Positions 24,701 to 40,700 of a stretch of DNA of 64,000 nt are shown here, piece after piece. Source of the stretch: Protula sp. h YS-2021 (lineage: Eukaryota; Annelida; Polychaeta; Sabellida; Serpulidae); the NCBI GenBank assembly GCA_949752745.1, contig OX457027.1, positions 58,160,053-58,224,052 of the forward strand, read 5' to 3'. The translations under genes were made by a program, and so were the position numbers. The notes beneath the pieces were generated by a model, which had not been told where the DNA came from, did not search any database, and worked only from the letters and a program-made list of their open reading frames with translations. Numbering within the stretch: the stretch's first letter is position 1; each line of letters opens with the position of its first letter.

Positions 24701-27700
24701 CACTTTTAAAGCGAAAATTACAACTTTCTTGCATTATCGCCCAATGTTCCCTATTATCGCCCATCCGAAAAATATCACATTTATCATATTTTCGGGTTAT
24801 AGAATTGATTCCTGCTCTTTTAAAGCGAAAATTACAACTTTCTTACATTATCGCCCAATGTTACCTATTATCGCCCACACGAAAAATATTATATTTATGA
24901 TATTTTCGGGTCCTAGAATTGTTTCCTGCACTTTTAAAGCGAAAATTACAACTTTCTTGCTTTATCGCCCAATATTCCCTGTTATCGCCCACCCGTTAAA
25001 TATCACATTGATCATATTTTCGGGTCACAGAATTGATTCCTGCACTTTAAAAACGAAAATTACAACTTTCTTGCATTATCGCCCAATGCTCCCTATTATC
25101 GCCCACACGAAAAATATCACATTTATCATATTTTCGGGTCATAGAATTGATTCCTGCACTTTTAAAGCGAAAATTACAACTTTCTTGCATTATCGCCCAA
25201 TATTCCCTATTATCGCCCATCCAAAAAATATCATATTTTTCATATTTTCGGGACACATAATTGATCCCTGCACTTTTAAAGCGAAAATTACAACTTTCTT
25301 GCATTATCGCCCAATATTCCCTATTATCGCCCATCCGAAAAATATCATATTTATCAAATTTTCGGGTTATAGAATCGATTCCTGCACTTTTAAAGCGAAA
25401 ATTACAACTTTCTTACATTATCGCCCAATGTTCCCTATTATCGCCCACACGAAAAATATTATAATTATCATATTTTCGGGTCCTAGAATTGTTTCCTGCA
25501 CTTTTAAAGCGAAAATTACAACTTTCTTGCTTTATCGCCCAATATTCCCTGTTATCGCCCACCCATAAAATATCACATTGATCATATTTTCGGGTCATAG
25601 AATTGATTCCTGCACTTTTAAAGCGAAAATTACAACTTTCTTGCATTATCGCCCAATGTTCCCTATTATCGCCCACACGAAAAATATTATATTTATCATA
25701 TTTTCGGGTCCTAGAATTGTTTTCTGCACTTTTAAAGCGAAAATTACAACTTTCTTGCTTTATCGCCCAATATTCCCTGTTATCGCCCACCCGTAAAATA
25801 TCACACTGATCATATTTTCGGGTCACAGAATTGATTCCTGCACTTTTAAAGCGAAAATTACAACTTTCTTGCACTATCGCCCAATGTTCCCTATTATCGA
25901 CCATCCGAAAAATATCATATTTATCATATTTTCGGGTCACAGAATTGATTCCTGCACTTTTAAAGCGAAAATTACAATTTTCTTACATTATCGCCCAATA
26001 TTTCCTATTATCGCCCACCCGAAAAATATCACATTTATCATATTTTCGGGTCATAGAATTGATTCCTGCACTTTTAAAGCGAAAATTACAACTTTCTTGC
26101 ATTATCGCCCAATGTTCCCTATTATCGCCCATCCGAAAAATATCACATTTATCATATTTTCGGGTTATAGAATTGATTCCTGCTCTTTTAAAGCGAAAAT
26201 TACAACTTTCTTACATTATCGCCCAATGTTACCTATTATCGCCCACACGAAAAATATTATATTTATGATATTTTCGGGTCCTAGAATTGTTTCCTGCACT
26301 TTTAAAGCGAAAATTACAACTTTCTTGCTTTATCGCCCAATATTCCCTGTTATCGCCCACCCATAAAATATCACATTGATCATATTTTCGGGTCACAGAA
26401 TTGATTCCTGCACTTTAAAAGCGAAAATTACAACTTTCTTGCATTATCGCCCAATGCTCCCTATTATCGCCCACACGAAAAATATCACATTTATCATATT
26501 TTCGGGTCATAGAATTGATTCCTGCACTTTTAAAGCGAAAATTACAACTTTCTTGCATTATCGCCCAATGTTCCCTATTATCGCCGACACGAAAAATATC
26601 ATATTTATCATATTTTCGGGTCATAGAATTGATTATTGCACTTTTAAAGCGAAAATCACAACTTTCTTACATTATCGCCCAATGTTCCCTATTATCGCCC
26701 ACACGAAAAATATCACATTTATCATATTTTCGGGTCATAGAATTGTTTCCTGCACTTTTAAAGCGAAAATTACAACTTTCTTGCACTATCGCCCAATGTT
26801 CCCTATTATCGACCATCCGAAAAATATCATATTTATCATATTTTCGGGTCACAGAATTGATTCCTGGACTTTTAAAGCGAAAATTACAATTTTCTTACAT
26901 TATCGCCCAATATTCCCTATTATCGCCCACCCGAAAAATATCACATTTATCATATTTTCGGGTCATAGAATTGATCCCTGCACTTTTAAAGCGAAAATTA
27001 CAACTTTCTTGCATTATCGCCCAATGTTCCCTATTATCGCCCATCCGAAAAATATCACATTTATCATATTTTCGGGTTATAGAATTGATTCCTGCTCTTT
27101 TAAAGCGAAAATTACAACTTTCTTACATTATCGCCCAATGTTACCTATTATCGCCCACACGAAAAATATCACATTTATCATATTTTCGGGTCATAGAATT
27201 GTTTCCTGCACTTTTAAAGCGAAAATTACAATTTTCTTGCACTATCGCCCAATGTTCCCTATTATCGACCATCCGAAAAATATCATATTTATCATATTTT
27301 CGGGTCACAGAATTGATTCCTGCACTTTAAAAGCGAAAATTACAATTTTCTTACATTATCGCCCAATATTCCCTATTATCGCCCACCCGAAAAATATCAC
27401 ATTTATCATATTTTCGGGTCATAGAATTGATCCCTGCACTTTTAAAGCGAAAATTACAACTTTCTTGCATTATCGCCCAATGTTCCCTATTATCGCCCAT
27501 CCGAAAAATATCACATTTATCATATTTTCGGGTTATAGAATTGATTCCTGCTCTTTTAAAGCGAAAATTACAACTTTCTTACATTATCGCCCAATGTTAC
27601 CTATTATCGCCCACACGAAAAATATTATATTTATGATATTTTCGGGTCCTAGAATTGTTTCCTGCACTTTTAAAGCGAAAATTACAACTTTCTTGCTTTA

Positions 27701-30700
27701 TCGCCCAATATTCCCTGTTATCGCCCACCCGTTAAATATCACATTGATCATATTTTCGGGTCACAGAATTGATTCCTGCACTTTAAAAACGAAAATTACA
27801 ACTTTCTTGCATTATCGCCCAATGCTCCCTATTATCGCCCACACGAAAAATATCACATTTATCATATTTTCGGGTCATAGAATTGATTCCTGCACTTTTA
27901 AAGCGAAAATTACAACTTTCTTGCATTATCGCCCAATGTTCCCTATTATCGCCCATCCAAAAAATATCATATTTTTCATATTTTCGGGACACATAATTGA
28001 TCCCTGCACTTTTAAAGCGAAAATTACAACTTTCTTGCATTATCGCCCAATATTCCCTATTATCGCCCATCCGAAAAATATCATATTTATCAAATTTTCG
28101 GGTTATAGAATCGATTCCTGCACTTTTAAAGCGAAAATTACAACTTTCTTACATTATCGCCCAATGTTCCCTATTATCGCCCACACGAAAAATATTATAA
28201 TTATCATATTTTCGGGTCCTAGAATTGTTTCCTGCACTTTTAAAGCGAAAATTACAACTTTCTTGCTTTATCGCCCAATATTCCCTGTTATCGCCCACCC
28301 GTAAAATATCACATTGATCATATTTTCGGGTCATAGAATTGATTCCTGCACTTTTAAAGCGAAAATTACAACTTTCTTGCATTATCGCCCAATGTTCCCT
28401 ATTATCGCCCACACGAAAAATATTATATTTATCATATTTTCGGGTCCTAGAATTGTTTTCTGCACTTTTAAAGCGAAAATTACAACTTTCTTGCTTTATC
28501 GCCCAATATTCCCTGTTATCGCCCACCCGTAAAATATCACACTGATCATATTTTCGGGTCACAGAATTGATTCCTGCACTTTTAAAGCGAAAATTACAAC
28601 TTTCTTGCACTATCGCCCAATGTTCCCTATTATCGACCATCCGAAAAATATCATATTTATCATATTTTCGGGTCACAGAATTGATTCCTGCACTTTTAAA
28701 GCGAAAATTACAATTTTCTTACATTATCGCCCAATATTTCCTATTATCGCCCACCCGAAAAATATCACATTTATCATATTTTCGGGTCATAGAATTGATT
28801 CCTGCACTTTTAAAGCGAAAATTACAACTTTCTTGCATTATCGCCCAATGTTCCCTATTATCGCCCATCCGAAAAATATCACATTTATCATATTTTCGGG
28901 TTATAGAATTGATTCCTGCTCTTTTAAAGCGAAAATTACAACTTTCTTACATTATCGCCCAATGTTACCTATTATCGCCCACACGAAAAATATTATATTT
29001 ATGATATTTTCGGGTCCTAGAATTGTTTCCTGCACTTTTAAAGCGAAAATTACAACTTTCTTGCTTTATCGCCCAATATTCCCTGTTATCGCCCACCCAT
29101 AAAATATCACATTGATCATATTTTCGGGTCACAGAATTGATTCCTGCACTTTAAAAGCGAAAATTACAACTTTCTTGCATTATCGCCCAATGCTCCCTAT
29201 TATCGCCCACACGAAAAATATCACATTTATCATATTTTCGGGTCATAGAATTGATTCCTGCACTTTTAAAGCGAAAATTACAACTTTCTTGCATTATCGC
29301 CCAATTTTCCCTATTATCGCCCACACGAAAAATATTATATTTATCATATTTTCGGGTCCTAGAATTGTTTCCTGCACTTTTAAAGCGTAAATTACAACTT
29401 TCTTGCTTTATCGCCCAATATTCCCTGTTATCGCCCACCCGTAAAATATCACATTGATCATATTTTCGGGTCATAGAATTGATTCCTGCACTTTTAAAGC
29501 GAAAATTACAACTTTCTTGCATTATCGCCCAATGTTCCCTATTATCGCCCACACGAAAAATATTATATTTATCATATTTTCGTGTCCTAGAATTGCTTCC
29601 TGCACTTTTAAAGCGAAAATTACAACTTTCTTGCTTTATCGCCCAATATTCCCTGTTATCGCCCACCCGTAAAATATCACACTGATCATATTTTCGGGTC
29701 ACAGAATTGATTCCTGCACTTTTAAAGCGAAAATTACAATTTTCTTACATTATCGCCCAATATTTCCTATTATCGCCCACCCGAAAAATATCACATTTAT
29801 CATATTTTCGGGTCATAGAATTGATTCCTGCACTTTTAAAGCGAAAATTACAACTTTCTTGCATTATCGCCCAATGTTCCCTATTATCGCCCATCCGAAA
29901 AATATCACATTTATCATATTTTCGGGTTATAGAATTGATTCCTGCTCTTTTAAAGCGAAAATTACAACTTTCTTACATTATCGCCCAATGTTCCCTATTA
30001 TCGCCCACACGAAAAATATTATATTTATCATATTTTCGGGTCCTAGAATTGTTTCCTGCACTTTTAAAGCGAAAATTACAACTTTCTTGCTTTATCGCCC
30101 AATATTCCCTGTTATCGCCCACCCATAAAATATCACATTGATCATATTTTCGGGTCACAGAATTGATTCCTGCACTTTAAAAGCGAAAATTACAACTTTC
30201 TTGCATTATCGCCCAATGCTCCCTATTATCGCCCACACGAAAAATATCACATTTATCATATTTTCGGGTCATAGAATTGATTCCTGCACTTTTAAAGCGA
30301 AAATTACAACTTTCTTGCATTATCGCCCAATATTCCCTATTATCGCCCACACGAAAAATATTATATTTATCATATTTTCGGGTCCTAGAATTGTTTCCTG
30401 CACTTTTAAAGCGAAAATTACAACTTTCTTGCTTTATCGCCCAATATTCCCTGTTATCGCCCACCCGTAAAATATCACATTGATCATATTTTCGGGTCAT
30501 AGAATTGATTCCTGCACTTTTAAAGCGAAAATTACAACTTTCTTGCATTATCGCCCAATGTTCCCTATTATCGCCCACACGAAAAATATTATATTTATCA
30601 TATTTTCGTGTCCTAGAATTGTTTCCTGCACTTTTAAAGCGAAAATTACAACTTTCTTGCTTTATCGCCCAATATTCCCTGTTATCGCCCACCCGTAAAA

Positions 30701-33700
30701 TATCACACTGATCATATTTTCGGGTCACAGAATTGATTCCTGCACTTTTAAAGCGAAAATTACAACTTTCTTGCACTATCGCCCAATGTTCCCTATTATC
30801 GACCATCCGAAAAATATCATATTTATCATATTTTCGGGTCACAGAATTGATTCCTGCACTTTTAAAGCAAAAATTACAATTTTCTTACATTATCGCCCAA
30901 TATTTCCTATTATCGCCCACCCGAAAAATATCACATTTATCATATTTTCGGGTCATAGAATTGATTCCTGCACTTTTAAAGCGAAAATTACAACTTTCTT
31001 GCATTATCGCCCAATGTTCCCTATTATCGCCCATCCGAAAAATATCACATTTATCATATTTTCGGGTTATAGAATTGATTCCTGCTCTTTTAAAGCGAAA
31101 ATTACAACTTTCTTACATTATCGCCCAATGTTCCCTATTATCGCCCACACGAAAAATATTATATTTATCATATTTTCGGGTCCTAGAATTGTTTCCTGCA
31201 CTTTTAAAGCGAAAATTACAACTTTCTTGCTTTATCGCCCAATATTCCCTGTTATCGCCCACCCGTAAAATATCACATTGATCATATTTTCGGGTCACAG
31301 AATTGATTCCTGCACTTTAAAAGCGAAAATTACAACTTTCTTGCATTATCGCCCAATGCTCCCTATTATCGCCCACACGAAAAATATCACATTTATCATA
31401 TTTTCGGGTCATAGAATTGATTCCTGCACTTTTAAAGCGAAAATTACAACTTTCTTGCATTATCGCCCAATGTTCCCTATTATCGCCCATCCAAAAAATA
31501 TCATATTTTTCATATTTTCGGGACATATAATTGATCCCTGCACTTTTAAAGCGAAAATTACAACGTTCTCTTGCATTATCGCCCAATATTCCCTATTATC
31601 GCCCATCCGAAAAATATCATATTTATCATATTTTCGGGTTATAGAATTGATTCCTGCTCTTTTAAAGCGAAAATTACAACTTTCTTACATTATCGCCCAA
31701 TGTTCCCTATTATCGCCCACACGAAAAATATTATATTTATCATATTTTCGGGTCCTAGAATTGTTTCCTGCACTTTTGAAGCGAAAATTACAACTTTCTT
31801 GCTTTATCGCCCAATATTCCCTGTTATCGCCCACCCGTAAAATATCACATTGATCATATTTTCGGGTCACAGAATTGATTCCTGCACTTTTAAAGCGAAA
31901 ATTACAACTTTCTTGCATTATCGCCCAATGTTCCCTATTATCGCCCACACGAAAAATATCACATTTATCATATTTTCGGGTCATAGAATTGATTCCTGCT
32001 CTTTTAAAGAGAAAATTACAACTTTCTTACATTATCCCCAATGTTCCCTATTATCGCCCACACGAAAAATATTATATTTATCATATTTTCGGGTCCTAGA
32101 ATTGTTTCCTGCACTTTTAAAGCGAAAATTACAACTTTCTTGCTTTATCGCCCAATATTCCCTGTTATCGCCCACCCGTAAAATATCACACTGATCATAT
32201 TTTCGGGTCACAGAATTGATTGCTGCACTTTTAAAGCGAAAATTACAACTTTCTTGCATTATCGCCCAATGTTCCCTATTATCGCCAACACGAAAAATAT
32301 CACATTTATCATATTTTCGGGTCATAGAATTGATTCCTGCACTTTTAAAGCGAAAATTACAATTTTTTTTACATTATCGCCCAATATTGCCTATTATCGC
32401 CTACCCGAAAAATATCACATTTATCATATTTTCGGGTCATAGAATTGATCCCTGCACTTTTAAAGCGAAAATTACAACTTTCTTGCATTATCGCCCAATG
32501 CTCCCTATTATCGCCCACACGAAAAATATCACATTTATCATATTTTCGGGTCATAGAATTGATTCCTGCTCTTTTAAAGCGAAAATTACAACTTTCTTGC
32601 ATTATCGCAAAATGTTCCCTATCATCGCCCACCCGAAAAATATTATATTTATCATATTTTCGGGTCCTAGAATTGTTTCCTGCACATTAAAAGCGAAAAT
32701 TACAACTTTCTTGCAGTATCGACCAATATTCCCTATTATCGCCTATCCGAAAAATATCATATTTATCATAATTTCGGGACATAGAATTGATCCCTGCACT
32801 TTTAAAGCGAAAATTACAACTTTCTTGCTTTATCGCCCAATGTTCCCTATTATCGCCCACTTGAAAATATCATAGAAATGACCTACTGGCAACAAAATTA
32901 CTGAAAAGTCCAACCAAAAGTACTTGCATGTAACATATTGTGCCCCTCTGCAAATTGAAACTTTGCTTTTTTAAGAAGAAAAATGGAAATTTCCAATTTT
33001 TTAAAAGCTGCAAACTTCGAAGCTCAGTGGATTCAAAAATAAGGCGAAATTCAAAAATCGAAAAATGTACTTTTTTCACCCCTTAGTTCTAGTTTCTTCA
33101 TAACAAATTTCGGAATCTTCCGATGAAAAATGAGGGACTAGATAGATTTTTTCGTATTTTGCCCAAATCGGCAATAAAATCGCCAAAAATGGTTTAAACC
33201 AAAAAATAAAAAAAAATTCCTAATGCAGTAGAAGGTTAAAAACTCGCGTTTAAAATTTGGTACGAATCGGATGAAAAATAAAAAAGATATTCCACTTTAA
33301 CTACTTTGTTAAGAAAAAAAAATGGAAATTTGCCAATTTTTAGAAGTTGCAAACTTTGAAGCTCAGTAGATTCAAAAATAAGGCGAAATTCAAAAATCGA
33401 AAAAAGAACTTTTTTCACCCCTTAGTTCTAGTTTCTTCATGAAAAATTTCGGAATCTTCCGATGAAAAATGAGGGACTAGATAGGTTTTTTCGTATTTTG
33501 CCCAAATCGGCAATAAAATCGCCAAAAATGGTTTAAACCAAAAAATAAAAAAAATCCTAATGCAGTAGAAGGTTAAAAACTCGTGTAAAAAATTTGGTAC
33601 GAATCGGATAAAAAATAAAAACGATATTCCACTTTAACTACTTTGTTCAGAAAAAAAAATTGGAAATTTGTCAATTTTTAGAAGTTGCAAACTTTGAAGC

Positions 33701-34723
33701 TCAGTAGATTCAAAAATAAGGCGAAATTCAAAAATCGAAAAAAGTACTTTTTTACCCCTTAGTCCTAGTTTCTTCATAAAAAATTTCGGAATCTTCCGAT
33801 GAAAAATGAGGGACTAGATAGGTTTTTTCGTATTTTGCCCAAATTGGCAATAAAATCACCAAAAATGGTTTGAACCGCAAAAATAAAAATATTTCCTAAT
33901 GCAGTAAAGGGTTAGGAACTCGTGTTTAAAATTTGGTAAGAATCGGATAAAAAATAAAAAAGTTATTCCACTTTTAACGGTCGCGGGACGGACAGACGGA
34001 CGGACAGACGGACGATACTTGCCCCCATCTGTATAGCCCTGTTGGCTAAAAAGCAAACTGGGTTAAAAAAAAAGACATCGGATAAAAAATGTAGGACGAG
34101 ATACATTTTAAATTTTTTTCTTCAAAAATTCCCCAAAAATTAAAAAATCACCCGATCGACTAGAAAAGCACAAGCCGTATGCACGACACTTTAGGGATGC
34201 CTCATACCAAAAATAAATCCCATCGGGTCAAAAATGTAGGAGGAGACACATTTTAAATTTTTTTCTTTAAAAATTCCCCTAAAATTCAAAAATCACCCGA
34301 TCGACTAAAAAAGCACAAGCCGTATGCACGACTCCTTAGGGATGCCTCACACCAAAAATAAATGACATCGAATCAAAATTGTAGGAGTAGATGCATTTTG
34401 AATTATTTTCGAAAATTTTGCTTTAAAAATTCCCCAAAAATACAAAAGTTGCGCGATCGACTAAAAAAGCACAAGCCGTATGCACGACCCTTTAGGGGTG
34501 CCTCATACCAAAAATAAATGACATCGGGTCAAAAATGTAGGAGGAGATACATTTTAAAATTTTTTCTTTAAAAATTCGCCAAAAATTCAAAAATCACCCG
34601 ATCGACTAGAAAAGCACAAGCCGTATGCACGACCCCTTAGGGATACCTCACACCAAAAATAAATGACATCGGATCAAAATAGTAGGAGGAGATGCATTTT
34701 GAACCAAAGTTTACTAAATAAAC

Positions 34724-34778
<55 letters not shown>

Positions 34779-37700
34779 GGACACCGCCCGCAAACCGATA
34801 GGAATACCCCAGCTTACGTGTAACGTAAGCTGGGCTAAAAAGGGAAAGAGATGACTTACTTGGTGCTGTACTCCTTCCAGAAGTCTCCGTACTCCTCGGC
34901 GTCGATTTTCTTGATCATGTCGAGCGTCTTTCTCACCAGCTTCTTCTTGATGACCTTGAGGAGTTTGTGTTGCTGCAGCGTCTCGCGGGACACGTTCAGC
35001 GGCAAGTCGTCCGAGTCCACCTGAATTAATAGTCACGGCCATATACTTGTTTTGCCGCTGGCCATTACATAACACAGAAACTTCGCACATAACTAAATGA
35101 TCGGTTATTATTCTTTTTAATGCTTAAACAGGTGTAATAAGAACTGCTGTCGAGGATCAGCCTACTTCAAGGCCTTCTCCGAAAGCATACTATTGATCAA
35201 CTTTCGAAAACATTAGCAGGATAAAACGTTTCTTCAACAATTTCAACAAACAACACGCTTAGGTGCACATACAGTTTCAAGCAGCAGTGTCTTCAACAGT
35301 TATCACTGTTTGCTTACCATGCCACGGACAAAGTTGAGATACTTGGGCATCATATCTTCAAAGTTGTCCGTAATGAAAACACGTCTGACGTAGAGCTTGA
35401 TCTGGTCCAGCTTCCTACCGTAGTTCTGGAACACATCGGGAGGCGCCGTCTTGGGCACGAATAAAATGGACTTGAAGGTAACCTCTCCCTCGGCCACGAA
35501 GTGAGTGTGCGCCAGAGGGTTGGAGGAATCCTTGCTGAAGTTCTTGTAGAAGTCATTGTATTCGTCTTCTTCAATTTCGCTTGGCCTGTTGAGAAATGAG
35601 TAAAGTAATGCCGTTACTTGGCCATTCTTTCTGTTACCGTTGATGCGTAATTATTACCCTTTTAAACAGACTTTTAATGCTTCTTGGAAAGCATCATACT
35701 AGCAAAAGCAACAGAAAACCATTCAATTAACCATATTAGCCATCATCTTTAGGAATTCTTACAATAGTCCTCGTAAAAAGAGGCAGGAAATGGCAACAGC
35801 GATAGGAACATCAAGAAGAAAAGGCTTACTTTCTCGTCCAAAGCGGCTTGTTGTCGTTGACAAGCACCCAGTCCCACACCGTCTTCTCCACACTCTTCGT
35901 CTTGGGCTTGTCCTCGTCTTCCTCTTCCTCCACTTTGCCCTCATCGTCCTCGTCGTCGGAGACCTCTTCCTCCTTTTCCTCTTCCTCCTCTTCTTCTATC
36001 GGTTCCTCTTCAGTCACCGTCTGCCGAACAGTCATCAAGTACTAACAGTGCAAGAACAACTGTATGTTTTCTCAGTGGTTAAGAGCACATCACGTGGTTT
36101 AAGGGAAAAATCAAGCTGTCGATATCCCTGAACGTATAATACTTGAAATATGGGAACACTTCTGCCACAAGAAGTACCACTCAATTGATAAGCACAGTTT
36201 ACTAGCGTTTATTTCTAGTACAGCTTTCAAGTAAATGCTTTCAATCTATGCTAACTGTACGTGATTTCTACGACAGCTACTATCAACAACTAACCTGGCT
36301 GTCCCAGAGGTAGATGTCGAAATTGATGAACTGACTGTACTTCTTGACAAGTTCGCGGATCTTGCCCTGTTCCAAAAACTCCTGCGTCTCCTCTTTCATA
36401 TGCAAGCTACATAAAACAACAACAAACGCTGTGAAATCTGGAGCCGATAGTGACACTCGAAACTCCCCACTAACTTGGGATTTTGAATTACAAGAACTCA
36501 CGCGAGTGCAAATATTTGGGAATTACAGTTTCGACATTACAACCTAATGCCCACTCAGCCCGACTAACACGGCCTTTAACCCACACTTGGATTTTCCACT
36601 TGCCCATTTCTTCCCAGCTTGCCTTTTACGCTTTATTGTTCGGAATTAATAATATGTCACTTCTGACTCAATTTCCCCAAATTTGTAGTGGTGAAAAATC
36701 CTGGCGCTTGAACAGGTTACATTTAATCACACACTGCTTGCGGCGTCACAACCTGGATAACGAGCGAAGAAGTGGCCCATACCTGACTGTCGTGCCGCGG
36801 CCCAGGGAGTTGCCTCGCGGGTCCTCGTTCACAGAGAACGACGCCGAGTCCGACTCCCATATGTGCTGCGAGTCGTCGTTGTGTTTCGATGTCACAATGA
36901 CGCGATCAGCGACTAAACAGTTAAGCGAGTGCCATGTTAAATATGGGCAGATTTAGTCCGAAAAGCCCCACCTGGGTGGGAGGGGGGGGGGGCGGTTTAC
37001 AATTTTCCGTTATTTTTTTCTTAATCGCGACTGCAGATACTTCAGTTGTCTTTATTTCATTCTCTTTACCATTTAATTCTCCTTATCAATCTATTTTTTT
37101 CCACTTACATCAGCAACCTCTTTATCTAATTCTCGATACCAATCTATTTTTGTGCTTTTTTCGCTTACATCAGCAATATGCATAAACACCAATGATTTAA
37201 GTGTTTTGCAAAAAAAAAAAAAAAAAACTGATTGAAATCCATCTAAAATTAACGCCTACCCAAGAAAGAGGAATAGAAACCAACACCAAATTGGCCAATA
37301 AGATCGCTCATATCAGCTCCGCTAGCCTCGCTCATTTTGCTCAAAAATTCGCTTGTTCCAGACTTGGCGATAGTTCCGAGATTGGTGGCCAGGTCCTGCC
37401 GTGTCATACCGATACCCGTGTCTGTCACATGCAGCATGTTGTTTTCTTTATCAGCCTGGTCATGTCAACAGAAAACGCATTGATACACGTGTCCACTGAA
37501 CCAGTTTCTTTCCCTATTTAGTAGACGTTTCCCAGAGTATACATATTACGCACTGCACATTTCACTATCACTGCATTTTGTTAGACTTTCTCTGTACGCC
37601 AGCGAAGTTTAACAAAATGTTTTTTTTTATTATTATAATTATTTTTTATTTTATTTCGCTGATGATGCTTACAACAACTGAAGCTACTGGTTTTGTAACT

Positions 37701-40700
37701 TGAAACAATACGGTATCAAATTTTTAAGCCAAAGTTATTCAAAATCACAACACGAGTAAAATCTCTAAACATATCTTGCATGTCAAATCATTAAAACCTT
37801 CTATGTTTTAAGAACATCTTCTAAGGCTAGAAATTGCTCGATTCCTGCACGACTAACCATAATTTACCGGATAAAACTGGCTTGAGCAAACACTTCAATT
37901 TACTTAGTGAATCTCAACAAACCTTAATTTGGATATGTAGTTTATCTGTTGCCGCTAGTGCGTCTTTATCAGTTAATGATAAAAATCTAATCTTATCTAA
38001 AGCGTCGGATGCATTGGAAATCAACTCTCTCAAGAAAATCTGAAATGAGAAAAGAATTTGTTTGGTTAAGTTTTAATGTCTGAAACAATGAAACACAAAA
38101 TTCACTGAAATGTTACATGTCGATACTAGCTGTTCGCACATCAGCCTCCCCCCCCCCCCCCCCCCCCCACGCACACACCTCTTGTGTCTCTCCGGCACAA
38201 AATAACCTACATTCTGCACAATGAGGGACACTGAATCTCACTTAAACGAGGTTTAACTGTATTTATCTTATATGAATATGCGGTTCTGGTGCAGGTAAAC
38301 TGATCGACGCCTCTTCAAGTATGCCCGTAAAATTAAATCTGTTTGACATCGTTTTACTACATCATACATCAGTATGAATATGAAAAAAAGTTCTCGCCGA
38401 AGATTAACTGTATCGTCTGTCATCCCTATTTATACTTTTACTCACCAACGAGTGGGCCATAATGAGTAAGTAACAGCGCACATTTGTACATTACAGTCGC
38501 TGAATTAGTTTAGATTGGTTCCATCCCAATACATGTCAATTGCCAAGAGTAATCACGGTTTTAAGGATGTTTTTGTGACAGAATGAAAGGTAGGGTTCGA
38601 CAATTTTTGCGTAACTGTTGGCCAATGTACGAGACCATATTGTAAATAGACCGACACATGATAATACAAAAAGTCTTCTACTAGTTAATGGTCTTTGATA
38701 TTATAAAACCGTCCGAGATAAGTTACACGTATGTCTAGTCGCTCTGTAAATCTTGACGCAAAATATGGGATTCCCTCTTCTGTAATTTATGTGCTTCTTT
38801 ACATTTATAGCGTGGCACTTGATCCCTCAAGCAATGCTGTTACGAAAAATGCACCGGAAACGATCTTATCGAACAATCACGCATCAGTGTGACGTCAGCA
38901 GGTTGAATCGTTCTTCGCATATTCGACAACACAACCAGCAAAATATTACGTTTGCACACCAGGCTCAGGTCCTTGTTATTTAAACCTTACGTACACATCG
39001 GTGTGCTGGCAGATTAGATACGGCTAACACGTGGTAAAAGTGTACTGATCGATTAGATACGGTCCATATCAATCTACCAGTTCATAACGTGTAGTTGTGA
39101 ATATAGGTTTAAGTGCTACTCTCATACGCCGCTAACCGAATTCCAGAGTCTGCCTTGCTGCACATCGCAAGCAGCCACGTATGATCAACAAGAAGCAATC
39201 TGAGCACCACGTGTACCTTACTACATTACCTCAACCACTCTCTTACAGCAATCAGATTTGATTTTGCATTGGTATGTTTTACAAAGCACGTTCAAATTAT
39301 TATTAATTACAATTTTACAGTTCTGATATCAGGGCGGAGGTAGGGGTTGCTTGTCCTCTGTTCTTTATACATGGAAAAGTAACTGTAGACTTTTTTGTCG
39401 CGGTTTTTCTCGGCAATGCTTAATGCTTACAGGCTCGCGTAAAATAAGTAAATTGCTGTCAATACACCACGGCAAAATCAACGCTAAACGTTACATATAC
39501 CCCAAGTGATTAAGGTGAGAAATGTGAACCAAACAGTATATAGCAGCCCAACGAATTACATGGACTTAACACTGTTGACTACGGAGTATCGACGACTGGA
39601 AGGTAATAGGTTAAGAGGTCAGGTTATCTTATGACGTCAAAGGCAGCTTTTTCACGTTGCCTTAGACCAGGAGAAGATGTACCACTATTACTTTGCTGCG
39701 GTTGTTGACTGGTCGCTTCCGTTTTACCAAACACAAGCAGAAGTTATTTAGAGCAATTCATGGAAACATCACTTCGTATACTGCAGTTGCTAGTACCAAT
39801 GCTTCTCACACCAAGGCGAGGCACTTTTCAGCAGCATCCCAAGTACTCACCGGGATGCTGCCACTTTAACCACTTTAAATGTCCGCGCAAATATTTTAGT
39901 CACTCCGCGGATTGAAGGCAATTCATTCCCAGAACCCCCCCCCCCCCCCCCCCGCCCACCTCCTTCCACCAGTTTCCTTTCCATTTCCAACTTCATGCTC
40001 TTGTGTTACTCATTTTAATTCTCGGATTGCAAGACCTTCCAGCAGATCATCTTGCCATTTCAGAATGGTTAAAAACTTCGCGAAAATTATCACTGGACAC
40101 ATATTTCGAGACGCCAATCACTAAAACACACGTGGCACAACAGGTGTCTTTCAGCAGTCGCACCCACATTAACTTGAAAGACGACACACAAGAGATCGAT
40201 CTTGAACAATCAGAAAAAAATTACAACAATAAGAGTGAAGTTGAATATTCATGGAAGTTCTCACTCATCAAATTTTAAAAAGAAACAGCTGCGCATAAAA
40301 CAGAAGCAAAACAAAGTGCTGCTATTTCTAAGGACACGTGTCATTATTCTAAAACTACACGTAGATATTTTTGTGTACGGCAGGTAAGTGCGTGATAACA
40401 ATTTTTTCAAGAAAAGCACGGGCAAGCATTGTTCGCTGGTTATGATGCTCATCCTTCTGTCTGTTTCAGACACCAAAGCCAACCAAAATCAAACTGGTTT
40501 TGTAAAGTGCGATATTCCCATTTTCCATATTTCAGTCTGGAGTATCAAGATACTACTACTATGTCTATGTGTACACATAGATCTGTAAATAGCCGTGTTA
40601 CTGTAAACACCACCTCCAGGCTACGGCACAGTGAAAACGCTCAAGCGAACTCGTTACTATGGAAACGCTTTGTTTAGCTTACGCTGAGCAGCTCCAGCGG

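Noticed and set aside
23478..25568. 696-codon plus-strand frame with a 38-residue repeat ([10 protein letters not shown] type)
   Set aside because: The satellite unit is 114 bp (38 codons), so frames stay open automatically. Several frames are open, variants are not codon-biased, and it lies inside an HSP90B1 intron.
23586..32871. CRISPR-like direct repeats
   Set aside because: The repeats are contiguous 114-bp monomers without unique spacers, in an animal genome.
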